A stretch of 62,000 nucleotides of DNA, from the NCBI RefSeq assembly GCF_000003815.2, contig NC_049993.1, positions 20,928,223 through 20,990,222 on the forward strand. Reading direction: 5' to 3'. Of this stretch, positions 21,361 to 32,659 are shown one piece after another. The stretch's first letter is position 1, and every line of letters begins with the position of its first letter. This DNA comes from Branchiostoma floridae (Eukaryota > Chordata > Leptocardii > Amphioxiformes > Branchiostomatidae). Below the pieces are notes generated by a model that did no database searches, was not told the origin of the DNA, and saw only the letters and a program-made list of their open reading frames with translations. The position numbers and the translations under genes were made by a program.

Positions 21361-21565
21361 ACCTCCATGAAAAATGGAGGTTTAGTTTTTGGTGTGTCAG
21401 TCTGTGTGTGTGTGTTTGTCTGTGTGTGTGCCCGGATATTTGTGGTCATCATAACTCTAGAACCTCTGGATGGATTGTAATGATATTTGGTAGGTGGGTA
21501 GGTGTTTAAATAGAAATATGAAGGCCAGGGTCAATTTTGGCCCCCCTGCTGTGTGACCTTGGTAC
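21361..21565. mobile_element. Fragment of a dispersed CCTCCATGAAAAATGGAGG element
   Basis: The palindromic start CCTCCATGAAAAATGGAGG, a TGTGTGTG tract, and GAACCTCTGGATGGATTGTA / TTTGGTAGGTGGGTAGG form a combination known from dispersed repeats of several marine invertebrates. This attribution is from memory and is uncertain. Confidence 0.4.
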
Positions 21566-21869
21566 TGCATCAGAACTGCGATTTTTGGTATCTTTTGACC
21601 TGAATATGCTATGGTCTTGTTTGTAATAGCGCTGTGTGTCCACTGTTCTGCAATTGGCATTTCAGTGTCTTCTTTAGGTTTTACTCGAATCCATTTCCAC
21701 GGCCATCGCAGTGCTGGCTGTGATCTAGATTATATGTGTATAAGTCTTGAATTCATACATAGAATACAATAAAACACACAAGTGAGAAGATTCACCTTGT
21801 CATTACTAATACGGGCATACGACTCCCGATGGACGAACAACAAGAAACCAGTTTAAAGTGTGAAGCTTT

Positions 21870-22260
21870 AGTCAGGCTTTCTTGATGAATCAAGAAGACC
21901 CCCCTCTAGGCCACCAGCCCCGCTAATTAACCTCGGCCCTCCCCCATCAATATTCCCCGCTCCAGTCGATACCCCATCTCCCGCCCGCCAGTCTCTCCGT
22001 AAATATTAATAGTCGTTAAATAACGGCCGAACATCGCGGGCAGGCCCAGGGAGATAAAATCATTAGCGTGGCGGCATCAGGTCAGTTGTTCATCAGGGAT
22101 TTATAGAAAAGAAATCGTGTCTGCTATCTAGGCGATTTACATCAGACCCCACCCAACCTTCCCTCAGGCGAGACGGGGGCCGATACCGACTGCCCAGAAC
22201 TTAGACCCTTTACTGACGTCACACTTCCGTTCCCGGATTGGTGACTTAGGCTCTGGGTCA
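21870..22260. other. Non-repetitive stretch rich in TAAT motifs
   Basis: Unlike its neighbours, no internal duplication is visible. It contains GCTAATTAACC, GTAAATATTAATAG, GTTAAATAACGG and AAAATCATTAGCG. It is a candidate conserved non-coding or enhancer element. This is inference only. Confidence 0.25.
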
Positions 22261-22384
22261 TTTCAACTTGATATTGGATCAGAGGATTGATCGAAAGCTG
22301 TGGTAAAGCGCTTATTTTGTGTACGGATATAGGTTTTTAAAAACATAACTTGTCTGTTATCATTGTTACGTGGCGTAACGTAGG

Positions 22385-22525
22385 ATTAGTCGAGTAGCGT
22401 AACGGTAGGATTTTGGGTCAAAAGCCCTGGGGTCTTGGGTTAGAGTTTCCTGATATGCTGCGACATTGTACCGTTGGGAAACATAAAATTCTCCACTTCA
22501 ATCCCTTCAAAATGAGCAACTTTCA
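22385..22525 (+). mobile_element. tRNA-derived SINE, degraded copy
   Basis: The pol III A box TAGCGTAACGG (22395-22405) fits TRGYNNARNNG exactly. A weak B box (GGGTTAGAGTTTCC) follows at about 22437, then CTGCGACATTG...TTGGGAAA, which matches the body of the better SINE at 57462-57655. Confidence 0.6.
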
Positions 22526-22879
22526 TGGGGAAACTCCAGTCTAACAAATCTTCCGTCTTTCTGGCTCGCTTTTTATACAAAGAAACTACAAAAAGAACAT
22601 CTCATGGAGACATAAAAGCAATGCTATTCACAGAAGTAAGAGATATTTCTTGTTCAGTAATAAAAAATAATGTAAATGCAAATGATGTATTAACTTTTTT
22701 ATTTTTCTGATTTTATTTCTCTCGTTATTGTAGGAACAATTCATTCATTTGCCATTAGCTTATTTCTGTCGTTCTTGGTGTCAAATTTTAGCATCAATTA
22801 CACAACTTGTTCTTCCCACCATCTTGTTCAATATTGATTTTATTTTCTTAGATACTCCTTTAATAAGAAAACAGTTTTC

Positions 22880-24000
22880 TTGTGTTCCCAGACCTTTCTG
22901 TCGGCCTGAGGTGTATCTTGGCCGTTCTTCTATTTCTTTAATCACATAGTTAATAAGAAAACGGTTTTCTTGTGTTTCCAGCCCGTTCTATCGGCCCGAG
23001 GTGCAGTTTGATGAGTTCCGAAGCGGTCGTAACGACGCAATTTCAGGGCACGGTGCGTCATCGACTTTCCGTCCGGACTCGTTTACACCGCGGTGAGGTG
23101 GAATAACGGGGGGAAATTTCTACATAAAACGCAATCAGAACGTTTTTATTATTCAACACAATGTAACCACGGTGTTTTTGGGTTTTAAACTTTATTGCAT
23201 TGCATGACTTTATTGCATGGCATGACTTTCCGTCCGGACTCGTTTACACCGCGGTGTGGTGGGATAACGGGGGAAGCTTCTACATATAACTGTGAGATAA
23301 TGGGGAGATTCTAACATCAAACACACTGAACAGTTTCATTATTCAATGCAATCTTTCTACGGTGTTTTTAACGTTTGACTTTATTGCATGGCCTGACTTT
23401 CCGTCCGAACTCATTTACACCGCTGGCTGTTAGAATAACATCGAACACAACGATTTTAACATCGAACACAACGATTTTAACATCGAAAATAATCAGAAGT
23501 GTTTTACTATTTAACACAATCATGCCTCAGTTTCAACTTTTGCTTCATTACATGGTTTGACCGTCCGTTTCCATATGCATTGACTTTAGATCCATAGTCA
23601 TTTACACCTCGGTCTGGTGGAATAACATCGGAGATTTCAACATCAAAAACAATCAAAACGGTTTTATTATTCAACACAATCTTATCACGGTGTCTTTTAA
23701 CGTTTGAACTTTATTACATGGCCTGACTTTTCGTCCGGAATTACTTACAGGACAGACTCCACCATTAGACCCGGTCAGAGTGGTTCTGATATCAAACACA
23801 ACCACAACACGTGTTTTGTGACGTTTGAACTTACCTGCGGGTGCTCGTTTTCAATGCCCCTTTTTCTGCCCAGACTCGTTAGAACTGCCCATAATGGGAT
23901 AGCAGGGCATTTCTCAACATTTAACACGATCAAAAGGCTTTCAACATCAAACACAACCAGAGTATATTGCTTTGTAACGTTGGGGCGGCAAAACGTTATT
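22880..24000. repeat. ~170-bp tandem array, about six copies
   Basis: Units recur near 23061, 23224, 23395, 23581, 23725 and 23865 with GACTTTCCGTCCGGACTCGT, TTACACCGCGGTG, an AACATCGAACACAA-like middle and a TTTATTATTCAACACAAT end. A short duplication (TAAGAAAACAGTTTTCTTGT, 22863 and 22953) precedes it. Confidence 0.85.
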
Positions 24001-24039
24001 ACATGGCTGCTAGTTTTTTTTAAATCTACTATATGGTTT

Positions 24040-24242
24040 CCCTGCTAAACGATGACTCTGTGTGAATAGTTTTTAGATTGCTTAATGGTATTAGTCGGTA
24101 GAATGCCTGTTTTAATGATGACAATATGTATTATATTGCAATTGTAAATGTAAATGTGCCTATCAATTCAGCCTTAGGGCTGCTATCTGGGCCATTATAT
24201 TATATGTGTTTGAATAAACCAGTCATCATCATCATCATCATT
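24040..24242 (+). mobile_element. 3' end of a non-LTR retrotransposon with (CAT)n tail
   Basis: AATTCAGCCTTAGGGCTGCT, ATCTGGGCC and TGTTTGAATAAACCAG precede a CATCATCATCAT tail. This is typical of the untranslated 3' end of CR1-like LINEs with simple-repeat tails. The subfamily is assigned from memory only. No coding part is present. Confidence 0.55.
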
Positions 24243-24249
24243 AATCGAA

Positions 24250-24775
24250 ATTGCGCTACCGTCGGGTTGAATGAGAGATTTCAACATCAGTCGCCATCGG
24301 TGAGGAATTGTACCACTTACCCACGAACTGTGGAGCAATTTGCGCGGTGGGCTTGTGAAAGAAATGGAGGAGAAAGAGTAAGAAAATGGCTTGATACAGG
24401 CTGATATATAGCAACAATCAACACAATCATGCGACTGTTTTTGGAGGCACTGGTGCCATCAGTGTGTGATTGTACCATTACCCACAAACAATTTGCGCTG
24501 CCGTCTGGTGAAAAAATAGAGGAGAGAGAGAGTGAAAAAATGGCTCGTAACAGACTGAATAGCTATAGCAACAATCAACACAATCATGCGACTAGTTTTG
24601 AAGGCACTGGTGCTATCAGTGTGTGGTTGTACCATTCACCCGGTACAAACTGTGTGATCACTCTAAGCAATTTGCGCTGCCGTCTGATGACAAACAAAAA
24701 AAAACAGAGGAGGGAGGGAGGGTAAGGAAATGGTTCCCCTCAGAGTCAGTGAATGGCAACAATCAAAAACGCACT
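24250..24775. repeat. ~165-bp tandem array, three copies
   Basis: GCAACAATCAACACAATCAT, GGCACTGGTGCCATCAGTG, CAATTTGCGCTGCCGTCTG and GAGGAGAGAG recur around 24250, 24412 and 24570. Copies are diverged. Confidence 0.85.
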
Positions 24776-24943
24776 GTGGTCTTCATTTTCTGGTGAAGAA
24801 TATAGGCTATGGGCTCAGAACGAAATAATACTCTGGGCCCCATATATATTGGTCGTGTGTTTTGGTTAGATATGATGTAATGGAAAGTGGTTATTAACAC
24901 TGTAGAGGCTGATGAAAGTCGGCTGCCAAAGGGCCATATAATT

Positions 24944-25108
24944 TAATCTCCAAGCAGATTCTACAATTATGGCATAAGATAGTACAAAACTGGCCAAGGA
25001 GTGTAGTCAGCCAAGAGGCGTCCATTTTGCCCGGTAGCGAAACACACTTCACTTCTCTGCCAGCTTTTGATACTATCTTATGCTACCGTAGGATCTGCTT
25101 GGAGATTA
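24944..25108. mobile_element. Mutator-like MITE, copy 1, with 9-bp target duplication
   Basis: The 165-bp element begins TAATCTCCAAGCAGAT and ends with its exact inverse ATCTGCTTGGAGATTA. It is flanked by the direct repeat CATATAATT (24935-24943 and 25109-25117). Inverted CATAAGATAGTA / TACTATCTTATG segments continue the fold. The 9-bp duplication points to the MULE superfamily. No coding capacity. Confidence 0.9.
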
Positions 25109-25349
25109 CATATAATTCGTAATAAATATTCGTGGCATAAACCTTTCCATCAGACATCACCCGCTGGGCTATGGTTGTGTTTAATGGTGAAATCGGTTCT
25201 CTCTGTAGGAGGCCTTCCTCGCCTTCTGATTCGATTAGGACCAAATTGCTCATTTCGCAAAGTCAATGAAGGCGCCCAGTCGAAGGCTCATACCAAGTGT
25301 TTCCACACGCCTTCGCAAAGAATGTTAATTACTTCTGAAATCCTCGCTC

Positions 25350-25812
25350 GAACATGTCACTCAAACATGTCACTCAAACATGTCACTCAAACATGTCACT
25401 CAAACATGTCACTCAAACATGTCACTCAAACATGTCACTCAAACATGTCACTCAAACATGTCACTCAAACATGTCACTCAAACATGTCACTCAAACATGT
25501 CACTCAAACATGTCACTCAAACATGTCACTCAAACATGTCACTCAAACATGTCACTCAAACATGTCACTCAAACATGTCACTCAAACATGTCACTCAAAC
25601 ATGTCACTCAAACATGTCACTCAAACATGTCACTCAAACATGTCACTCAAACATGTCACTCAAACATGTCACTCAAACATGTCACTCAAACATGTCACTC
25701 AAACATGTCACTCAAACATGTCACTCAAACATGTCACTCAAACATGTCACTCAAACATGTCAATCAAACATGTCAATCAAACATGTCAATCAAACATGTC
25801 ACTCAAACGTGA
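25350..25812. repeat. 13-bp minisatellite, about 35 near-perfect copies
   Basis: Unit AACATGTCACTCA, almost invariant apart from three terminal CAATCA variants. Because 13 is not a multiple of 3 and the unit has no stop, all three plus frames read the same 13-residue cycle (MSLKHVTQTCHSN). The 297-codon frame across it is therefore a repeat product, not a gene. Confidence 0.97.
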
Positions 25813-26095
25813 TTTACATTTGAGTGACGGTTGCATAAGATCCTTAGGAGTTCGTGAATTGACGTGTTCAACCAGTTTTTGTAGTTTGCACCGGCGAGCT
25901 GATCTAAGAATTCGCCCAACGTTCGCTTGCATTGTGACGCCGGCTTTAGATACGAGTTGATTTGTGCTGCACTTTGATCGGTTCCTTTGTGAACCAGGGC
26001 TCCCGCAGAGCGGATCGATCCGAACATTAAACACAATCATGGAGCCGTGTGAGGGCGGATTGGGACGTTTAACTGGTTTAGATGGGGTGTATATA
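25813..26095. other. No recognisable feature
   Basis: Starts with GTGATTTACATTTGAGTG, an inverted partner of the minisatellite unit. No gene signal otherwise. Confidence 0.4.
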
Positions 26096-26405
26096 TCTAC
26101 GCACGCACTGGTTTTAGTCTTTGAAACAAAGATTACTTAATTCCAGCATTAAACACAAATATGCACGTTTGTGTGGTGTTTTATTGCAAGGTTTAGGCAC
26201 CATGGACATTATTGTATAGATTGTATATCCGCGAACTCACCGTGTGGGGTCTGATTCGGGTTAGAATCCCCACACACGCACTGATGTTGGCTTTTGAAAC
26301 ACAAATCTCTTAATTTCAACTTAAATCACATATATACAATTTTGTGTGGTGTTTTATTGCAGGGTTCAGGCTCCGTGGACATGATATAAATATATTATAT
26401 ATCCA
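26096..26405. repeat. ~176-bp tandem duplication
   Basis: Two copies share CACGCACTG...TTTGAAACA, TTAATTTCAACATTAAACAC-like sequence and GTGTGGTGTTTTATTGCA (26173 and 26345). Confidence 0.85.
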
Positions 26406-26699
26406 CACATGCTCTTGATTTTGTGCTTTTTGATAAATGCTCCGCAATCAAACAATGCTGTTTGGGTCTGTCCAGTCTGTTTTAAAGGGGAATCTAGCAT
26501 GTATCCGAGTTATTAAAATGTTTTCAGAGTAAGCTTTCATACTAGAGCTCATTGTGCGTGCAATGTCAAATTTTCAGTGAGGAATTCGCAACGCTAAAGA
26601 ACCCTTTCTGAATCCCAGCTTAGCGATCCCCGCGGCAGATGTAGCCGTAATGCCCGGTGGTTTGATTATGATGGGATTTGATAGAACCACAGCACGGAC

Positions 26700-28060
26700 C
26701 ATGGAATATCACTGTGCTCTTAATTACCTCCACTCTGTATCATTTAATGATCCGGTACTTTATATTAATTAATTACATTCTATCCCTTAATTAACGGGCC
26801 ATAAAAATCCCGCAGCGCACAGTGAGTATCTATTATGATTTACCACACCGTGACATTAAATCTCCAATATTTCTGCGCTCTTCACAACCTTGTATCTTTT
26901 AATTAGCGGATCATAAAACACCCCGCGGCGCGCAATAAGTGCATGCTATGATTTACGGTATGATTAATAACAACTGCAATCCCGCTTCGTTCTTGATAAC
27001 CCTGATCTCTTGATTAATTAACGACAAATAAAAAAATATCCTGCCCCCCCCCCCCGCAATAAATTCATTCACAAGAAGCTTCAATATGTCTCTTTTTTAT
27101 TGCGGACATGAGGGAAGAGGGAAGGGTCAGATAAAATATATAACGGAGATACAGTTTTCATCATTTAAAGTCATAAAATCTATACACGTATTATCACACA
27201 TACATGGCGTAAAACACGCAGAGGAGTGAAAACCGGTTTACTGTCCGTTCATATCAATTCACCGTGCGGTTAATCACAATATTTCCCGGTCTTTACAACA
27301 TGATATCTTTTAATTAGCGGATCATAAGATACCCCGCGGCACGCAATAAGTACATATTATGATTTACGGTAAGGTTAATACTAGCTGCAATGCCGCTTTG
27401 TTCAATTCTCGTTAATAACCCTGAATATCTTAATTAAAGGGTCATAAAAGACACTGCCGCCTCAAGTTCACTCAGGAGAAATGGCCACGCGGGAAGGGTT
27501 CAGGGTCAGCAGATACTAGTAAACAATTTAAATAGTTTAGAGTCATAATAAGACCGTTTCAAAACCATATCCAGTTCCTTGAGTAACTATTTTTGGCGTA
27601 TCTTATTACCTGGATGTCTAACCTACATCGACGTAGAGTGATAATAGATATATACACATATCATCACACATACATGCTGTAAAACACATAAAGAGTGAAA
27701 TCCGGTTTACTGTCCACTCATATCAATTCACCGTGCGGTTTATCACAACTCGAATGCTGCTATGTTTCGTACAACCTTGATATAACCCTTGTCCTACAGA
27801 GCACATTTATATCTCTTAATCAATAGGTCATAGCAATCCTGCAGAGCGTACGGTACATTTTATCATTACTGGAATGGAGCTTTGTTATTAACAACCTTCA
27901 ATCCCTTAATTAACGGGTTATAAAATATCCCGCAGTGCAATAAGTAAGTACAAATTGTATTATTTACGGTGCGCAATAAGTAAGCACAAATTGTATGATT
28001 TACGGTGAGACATTATCATAACTGTAATGCAGCTTTGCTTCAAACAACCTTGTATTACAT
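26700..28060. repeat. Diverged array with TTAATTAACGGGTCATAAA motif
   Basis: The motif TTAATTARCGGRTCATAAA plus CCCGCRGCGCGCAATAAGTA and TTATGATTTACGGT recurs near 26788, 26895, 27012, 27309, 27430, 27816 and 27903. It is an old tandem array with spacing of 90-380 bases. TAATTA cores recur, so homeodomain binding is possible but is explained by the repeat. Confidence 0.75.
27555..27645. mobile_element. Foldback MITE, GCAACTGG family, end fragment
   Basis: CAAAACCATATCCAGTTCCT, TGAGTAACTATTTTTGGCGT and ACCTGGATGTCTAACC match the inverse of the copy at 45783. Only one end is present. It lies inside the array at 26700-28060. Confidence 0.75.
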
Positions 28061-28364
28061 ATCATGAAATATGTCCTACAGCAATACGTTAATATCTACG
28101 GCTGGGTGTTACTAGAACTGTTGGCATTTATAAAGAGTGACGACTGTGACAGGATTTTGAAAAGCCGGTAGAAGTCGGATACTCTACCAGATTCTTTTGT
28201 AGAAAATCGGACCAATTTTTGTGAGTATCGCCCATTCACAAGTATTCACGAATACTTAGGATCAGGTTCGGACCTGGACCTGTTGCTCTGGACCTGAACC
28301 GTACCTGTACCTGTATTTTCTGTACCGGTACCCCCTCCCCCACACCCATGACTTGTGCTGCTAT

Positions 28365-28378
28365 GTTGCCATGGTTAC
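28365..28378 (-). promoter_or_regulatory. RFX X-box-like motif 1
   Basis: The minus strand reads GTAACCATGGCAAC and fits the X-box consensus GTHNYYATRRNAAC. It is one of four such sites within 1.2 kb. Confidence 0.5.
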
Positions 28379-28379
28379 C

Positions 28380-28393
28380 GTTACCATGGTAAC
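28380..28393 (+). promoter_or_regulatory. RFX X-box-like motif 2, perfect palindrome
   Basis: GTTACCATGGTAAC fits the X-box consensus on both strands. It starts two bases after motif 1. Confidence 0.55.
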
Positions 28394-28537
28394 CCTAGAA
28401 ACGGCCACTAGGTCATGACCGCATGTTAATCCTGTTTTACGGGGTAAGCTGGTTGAAGGTTTTATAAATGACGCGCTTAAGTCAAGATGCATGATTCTCT
28501 TGCTATAAGCAGATTTTGATTTATACACGCCCTGGCG

Positions 28538-28551
28538 GTTGCCATGGAAAC
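28538..28551 (+). promoter_or_regulatory. RFX X-box-like motif 3
   Basis: GTTGCCATGGAAAC fits GTHNYYATRRNAAC. GTGACGTTCAC follows a few bases later, a possible CRE/ATF half-site. Confidence 0.5.
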
Positions 28552-28739
28552 GGCGTGACGTTCACGCCCGCGTGCGTCAGGTGCGGCGCATCTGACGTTG
28601 GCGTAATGTCAGGATCAGACGTGTGATGCTGTAAATGGCAGCTATCCATCATCTACATGTTATAAGTAAACTACGCTGTATACTATATAAACTAATGACA
28701 AGTACACACGCGCGTCAGACGGTAACACTTAAGGTTTCT

Positions 28740-29600
28740 GGTATCAGGACGTAGGTGGGACATGTTGGAGGAGAGCCACAGCTCGAGCACATTTAAGACA
28801 GTTAAAGAACCCAAAACACACATAAGGACCCTTCCCAGTGTGAGAGTGGATCAAATCAATCTGTCCGGATATACGGCTGTACTGCTTAGTACAAACCTGG
28901 TGTGTTACGCTATAACTGGTATAAGGCGGTTTACCGGGTATGCAATACAAACAAACTGAATGGTGACGACTTCGGTTGCTCCGTTTCCGTGACGCAAATT
29001 CCTTCCAAGAAGACCTACAAATCCCATCTAAAAGCTGCGACAATGCCCCCAAAGGTGATTCGTCTCCTCCCCACGTCTGCTAGACCGTCAGCCCGCCGTC
29101 CGGACGCACACCGTGAAATTGCGGGCTTGTCTCCGCGTGTTCGATCGGTTCCTGTCCGCTGCAGCCGGGGCCGGGACTCTTATATCCTCCTTTCCACTGT
29201 CGGCTACGCCCGCGGTACGACAGCTTTACGACCAAGCTACGACAGCGTTACGATCGCTCTACGACAGCTAAGTGACCAAAGAGTTCACAGATCGCTCAAC
29301 AAATGTCATGAACAAACATTGTACGTGTTATGTATTTTATTGTCATACTTTTAACCTTGCGTCATTTTCAAATTATGAAAGCAAAGGTCAAACAAGCCCG
29401 ATCTTGGTCGCAGTACGGTCGCCCAGCGATCGCCGTCAGGTGGAAATCCGGAAGGGAACGAGCCCGACGCTCGGACCGTGAAGGGGTTATAATCAGAGTT
29501 ATGGCGCCGTCGCCATGGCAACCTGACACGTCAGTTTGTTTCCCGCCATATGGAGGATGCAAATTCTCGTCTGAACCCGCAGATGTAACGTACCGGGTGT
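28740..29600. other. CpG-rich stretch, no gene identified
   Basis: Rich in CG dinucleotides and carrying repeated TACGACAGC units at 29216-29270. Open frames on both strands are short and unlike known proteins. A promoter or first exon is possible in view of the X-boxes but is not shown. Confidence 0.3.
29509..29522 (+). promoter_or_regulatory. RFX X-box-like motif 4
   Basis: GTCGCCATGGCAAC fits the X-box consensus. It lies at the downstream end of a CpG-rich stretch (about 29050-29540). Confidence 0.5.
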
Positions 29601-29790
29601 AGAGGGGAGGGTTTGCCTGGATTTACCTGTGTGGCAGGTATATCAAACCAGGTGAAGTGGGGAGGGCTTACCTGGATGTACTTGTCTTAACCCGCAGGTG
29701 TGGCAGGGGCAGGTGTTAAGCGGAGGTTTACCTGCACTTCTACACCTGAGGCTACCTGGATGGGCAGGTGAGAAACGTTTCCTATCCTGA
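29600..29790. repeat. GCAGGTGTACCTGGATG short repeats
   Basis: TTACCTGGATGTACYTGT and GGCAGGTGTGGCAGG-type motifs recur four times at 50-60-base spacing. Confidence 0.6.
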
Positions 29791-29819
29791 AAGCGTAATT
29801 GTTTATAGAACAGCTTCAC

Positions 29820-31400
29820 AACTGGGTAAGCAGACCTGTGCGGTTATGTGGACATTTTGGAGACAGCAATAAGAACGACATCGGCGCTGGCAAAATGTGA
29901 ACGTTTAGAAATGGAGCCTGATGTCCTAACAGGATGGTCATATAAGGTATTTGCAGATGATAAGTGGGCCTACACGCGGTTGTATCGACAATGGGCACCG
30001 CAAGCATGGGGCTTGTTGTGGGCGAATTTGGACGTTTGAAAAAAGATATCATTCACGTTATAAACAACTCGTTCATAGAACTGCTTTACAAAGGACTACA
30101 CCTATATGTGGTAGCATGGTCGGTTGTGGTTAAAAAGTGACCGAATGAAGAATTACATAACACAACACGGCGTCCATATACTAGTATGCTGATCATGAGG
30201 AGTCAGACCTTGATGTCTCAACTTCAAAACCCATCCTCACACTCAGGGTTGACAATCACGGCAAAGCCTATGATATCACCCCTGACAACTCAGCCACAGT
30301 ATTCGGTTATTAGGGGTGCCTTGCTTATGAATATTAATGAACTTATCCTTATATGGGCAGTCAGCCGTTGGGGATCGGGCGTCGGCATGGTGAGCAAACA
30401 AAGCCATGGTAATACGTAACATGATTGGCTGATAGCTTCCCAGCGGCCATTGCGGGACAGCTTTAGCTCTCTCATCGCCTGTTCTCTGATTGGCTGGCAG
30501 CTGGTTTGTGGCGACACCCCCGGTACCCATATATTAACCTCAGGCAAGCAGAGGTGAAAACAGATGGAGTCCCTCTGACGACTCTGTTTCGCCTTTGCGT
30601 AGGAGAATGTCAAAACCGCAACAGGTACGAAAGAAGTCACAGACATTTGAAGATGGAGTTATTCAAACATCACCAGGTCGTTTATTTGACTAGGCCGTAA
30701 CACCTTGTACCGACAATCGATATATATCGGGGACCAAAAATAAGCCCGGCAATTGTCCCGACAGCCTGATATAAAAAAGATCGACCATACAGGTGCTTTA
30801 CACCTGAGTGTCGGGTTGACAATTTTGGGACCGCAACAAGTACGAAATTAGGCCTGGGCAGTTGAAAATGGAATCTAATACCATAAAAGGCCATTCATGT
30901 AGATGGGTATGCGGACAGACGTATTGTTTATATTTACTATCAGAACCCGAACAGGCACGAAATTATCTTGGATATTTGAAAATCTAGTGACATAAATACA
31001 TTTTATAGTCGTTCATACCTTATACCAACTCTCCACCGCATGCCATAATACCGCCACATGAGAAAAATGCACGAAATTAATGTGATTTGAAGGGATGTAC
31101 CAATATGTTACCCAGAGGGACATACCCGGAAGACATTTAGGTGTTGAAGACAATCCAAAGAAGGCCTCTATAACAACGTTGTTTTTTTAATGTGGAATTA
31201 CCATGAGAATTAATCTTACCTACCTACATTCATGTAGATGAATAGGGTGAAATTATGCAGCAATATCGACAGCCAAAATAGCATGGTGGCCTGATATGGA
31301 AACAGGTCGGCCATAAAGGCTTGACTTTACACTTGACTGGACAAACATTTCATGTGTCGTGTTGAGAATTCCGATACCGTAGAAAACACGAAATCAGACA
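29820..31400. repeat. Old diverged tandem array
   Basis: A loose unit recurs near 29868, 30612, 30829, 30945 and beyond. It contains ACCGCAACAAGTACGAAATT, then GGCATTTGAAAATGGA and AATATCATAAAAGGCGTTCA. Unit length is 100-230 bases. No gene recognised. Confidence 0.5.
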
Positions 31401-31465
31401 GTAGGTAAGGGTAGTATTTTTCTTTTACCTTCGCGACCGAAGTCAGGTACCCATTTTAAGCCTAA
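31400..31465 (-). mobile_element. tRNA-derived SINE, 3' body fragment
   Basis: The minus strand reads AAATGGGTACCTGACTTCGG then TCGCGAAGGTAAAAGAAAA, the same body as the SINEs at 33595 and 57462. The tRNA-like head is missing. Confidence 0.7.
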
Positions 31466-31955
31466 AAACAGAGTTCCATATCAGTACCGTACAGACGGCT
31501 ACGCTAAGCTTAATGTTGTCATATTTTCTATACCGCAACAAGAGCGTAATCAGATCTAGGCCCGATATCATAAATACGTGCTTTATACATGACTACGTGG
31601 AGCTGTGTGCAGTCGCAATCGGAAAGCCTATAAACTCGGATTTTGTCGTGGCCAAATGCGAACATTTGAAAACAAAGTCCAATATCAGTGCCGTACAACT
31701 GGATAGGCAAGTCTTAATGTTGCTATATAGAGCAAGCTTTATTGATATGACAGAAAGTACCACAAATCAATTATAAACTACAAAAAGTGGATACAGAATT
31801 AATCTTAAAACTCTACTAACTAAACAATATCAGAAAATAAGAAAACCTCCATACAATCAGGTGGGGCTAAACATGAGTATTACTATCTTTTCTAATCACA
31901 AAGCAATCTTTTATGTATTTACCTATCTTACCATTAAAAGAGTATATAAATTTTA
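31466..31955. repeat. Further diverged copies of the 29820-31400 array
   Basis: ACCGCAACAAGAGCGTAATC near 31534 and GAACATTTGAAAACAAAGTC near 31661 match the loose unit upstream. No gene. Confidence 0.45.
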
Positions 31956-32135
31956 TATATTAAAGATATAGTCAAATCTACTTCTGGTATTGAGTATCGT
32001 GAAATCTTTAGTATTTAGACACAGGAATATGAATAGTGTATTACGTAACATATCATACATAGGACACTTCATGGCGAAATGAAATTCATTTTCAATACAT
32101 AGAGGAAGCAATAACCGTACAATATCAGGCTGAGC
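31956..32135 (-). pseudogene. LINE ORF2 C-terminal remnant
   Basis: A minus-strand frame reads PDIVRLLLPLCIENEFHF, then AMKCPMYDMLRNTLF. This resembles the C-terminal cysteine/histidine segment of non-LTR retrotransposon ORF2 proteins (the C..C...EDEFHF...CP.Y...R pattern), with the first cysteine lost. The frame stays open to 32375, but the upstream part is not recognisable. Confidence 0.5.
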
Positions 32136-32463
32136 ATATATGGGCTTCTGGAAATGGGACCCATTTCGGTGCGCCTGATATGTTTTGGTTTGTAATGGTG
32201 AAGTATGGGAGCTGAGCAGTAGCAATATCATAACTCGGAGAATATTTGTTCCTGACAAAGTATGATACGAGTAGAAATCCATCTGTGTGCACTCTACAGA
32301 TTCTTCATCATCCACAAGTTCGTGAATGTCTGTGTTTTTGATTCGCTTAAGAAGGTTGGATATCTTGGTTAACAATATTTAAGGGTAGCCTCCGTTGCAG
32401 TCTTCGAACGGGGTTGGTTTTTATTTGGGGTGGGGGTGGGGAGCTGTGATTTCGTGATTGACG

Positions 32464-32539
32464 GATTGTCAACGTTGGTTATGTTCTCTTGTGCCGAGAA
32501 AGGGATTTTGTCTCGAAAACATAGCCAACGTTGACAATC
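32464..32539. repeat. Perfect-looking hairpin, 22-bp arms
   Basis: GATTGTCAACGTTGGTTATG TT pairs with the inverse at 32518-32539, with one G-T-type difference. An inner CGAGA/TCTCG stem extends it. It could be a small foldback element or a transcribed hairpin. Confidence 0.75.
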
Positions 32540-32659
32540 ATCAAAATAATAACTGCAACCTAAGACTGGAACGGAGCTAATTAAAAGGCAATCTAATCTC
32601 CAGAACTTGATAAGAATTTTAGACTTACTTGGAGTGACATCCATCACGATAGCGTTACT

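Noticed and set aside
25067-25960. 297-codon open frame
   Set aside because: It is produced by the stop-free 13-bp minisatellite; the flanking parts show no known domain.
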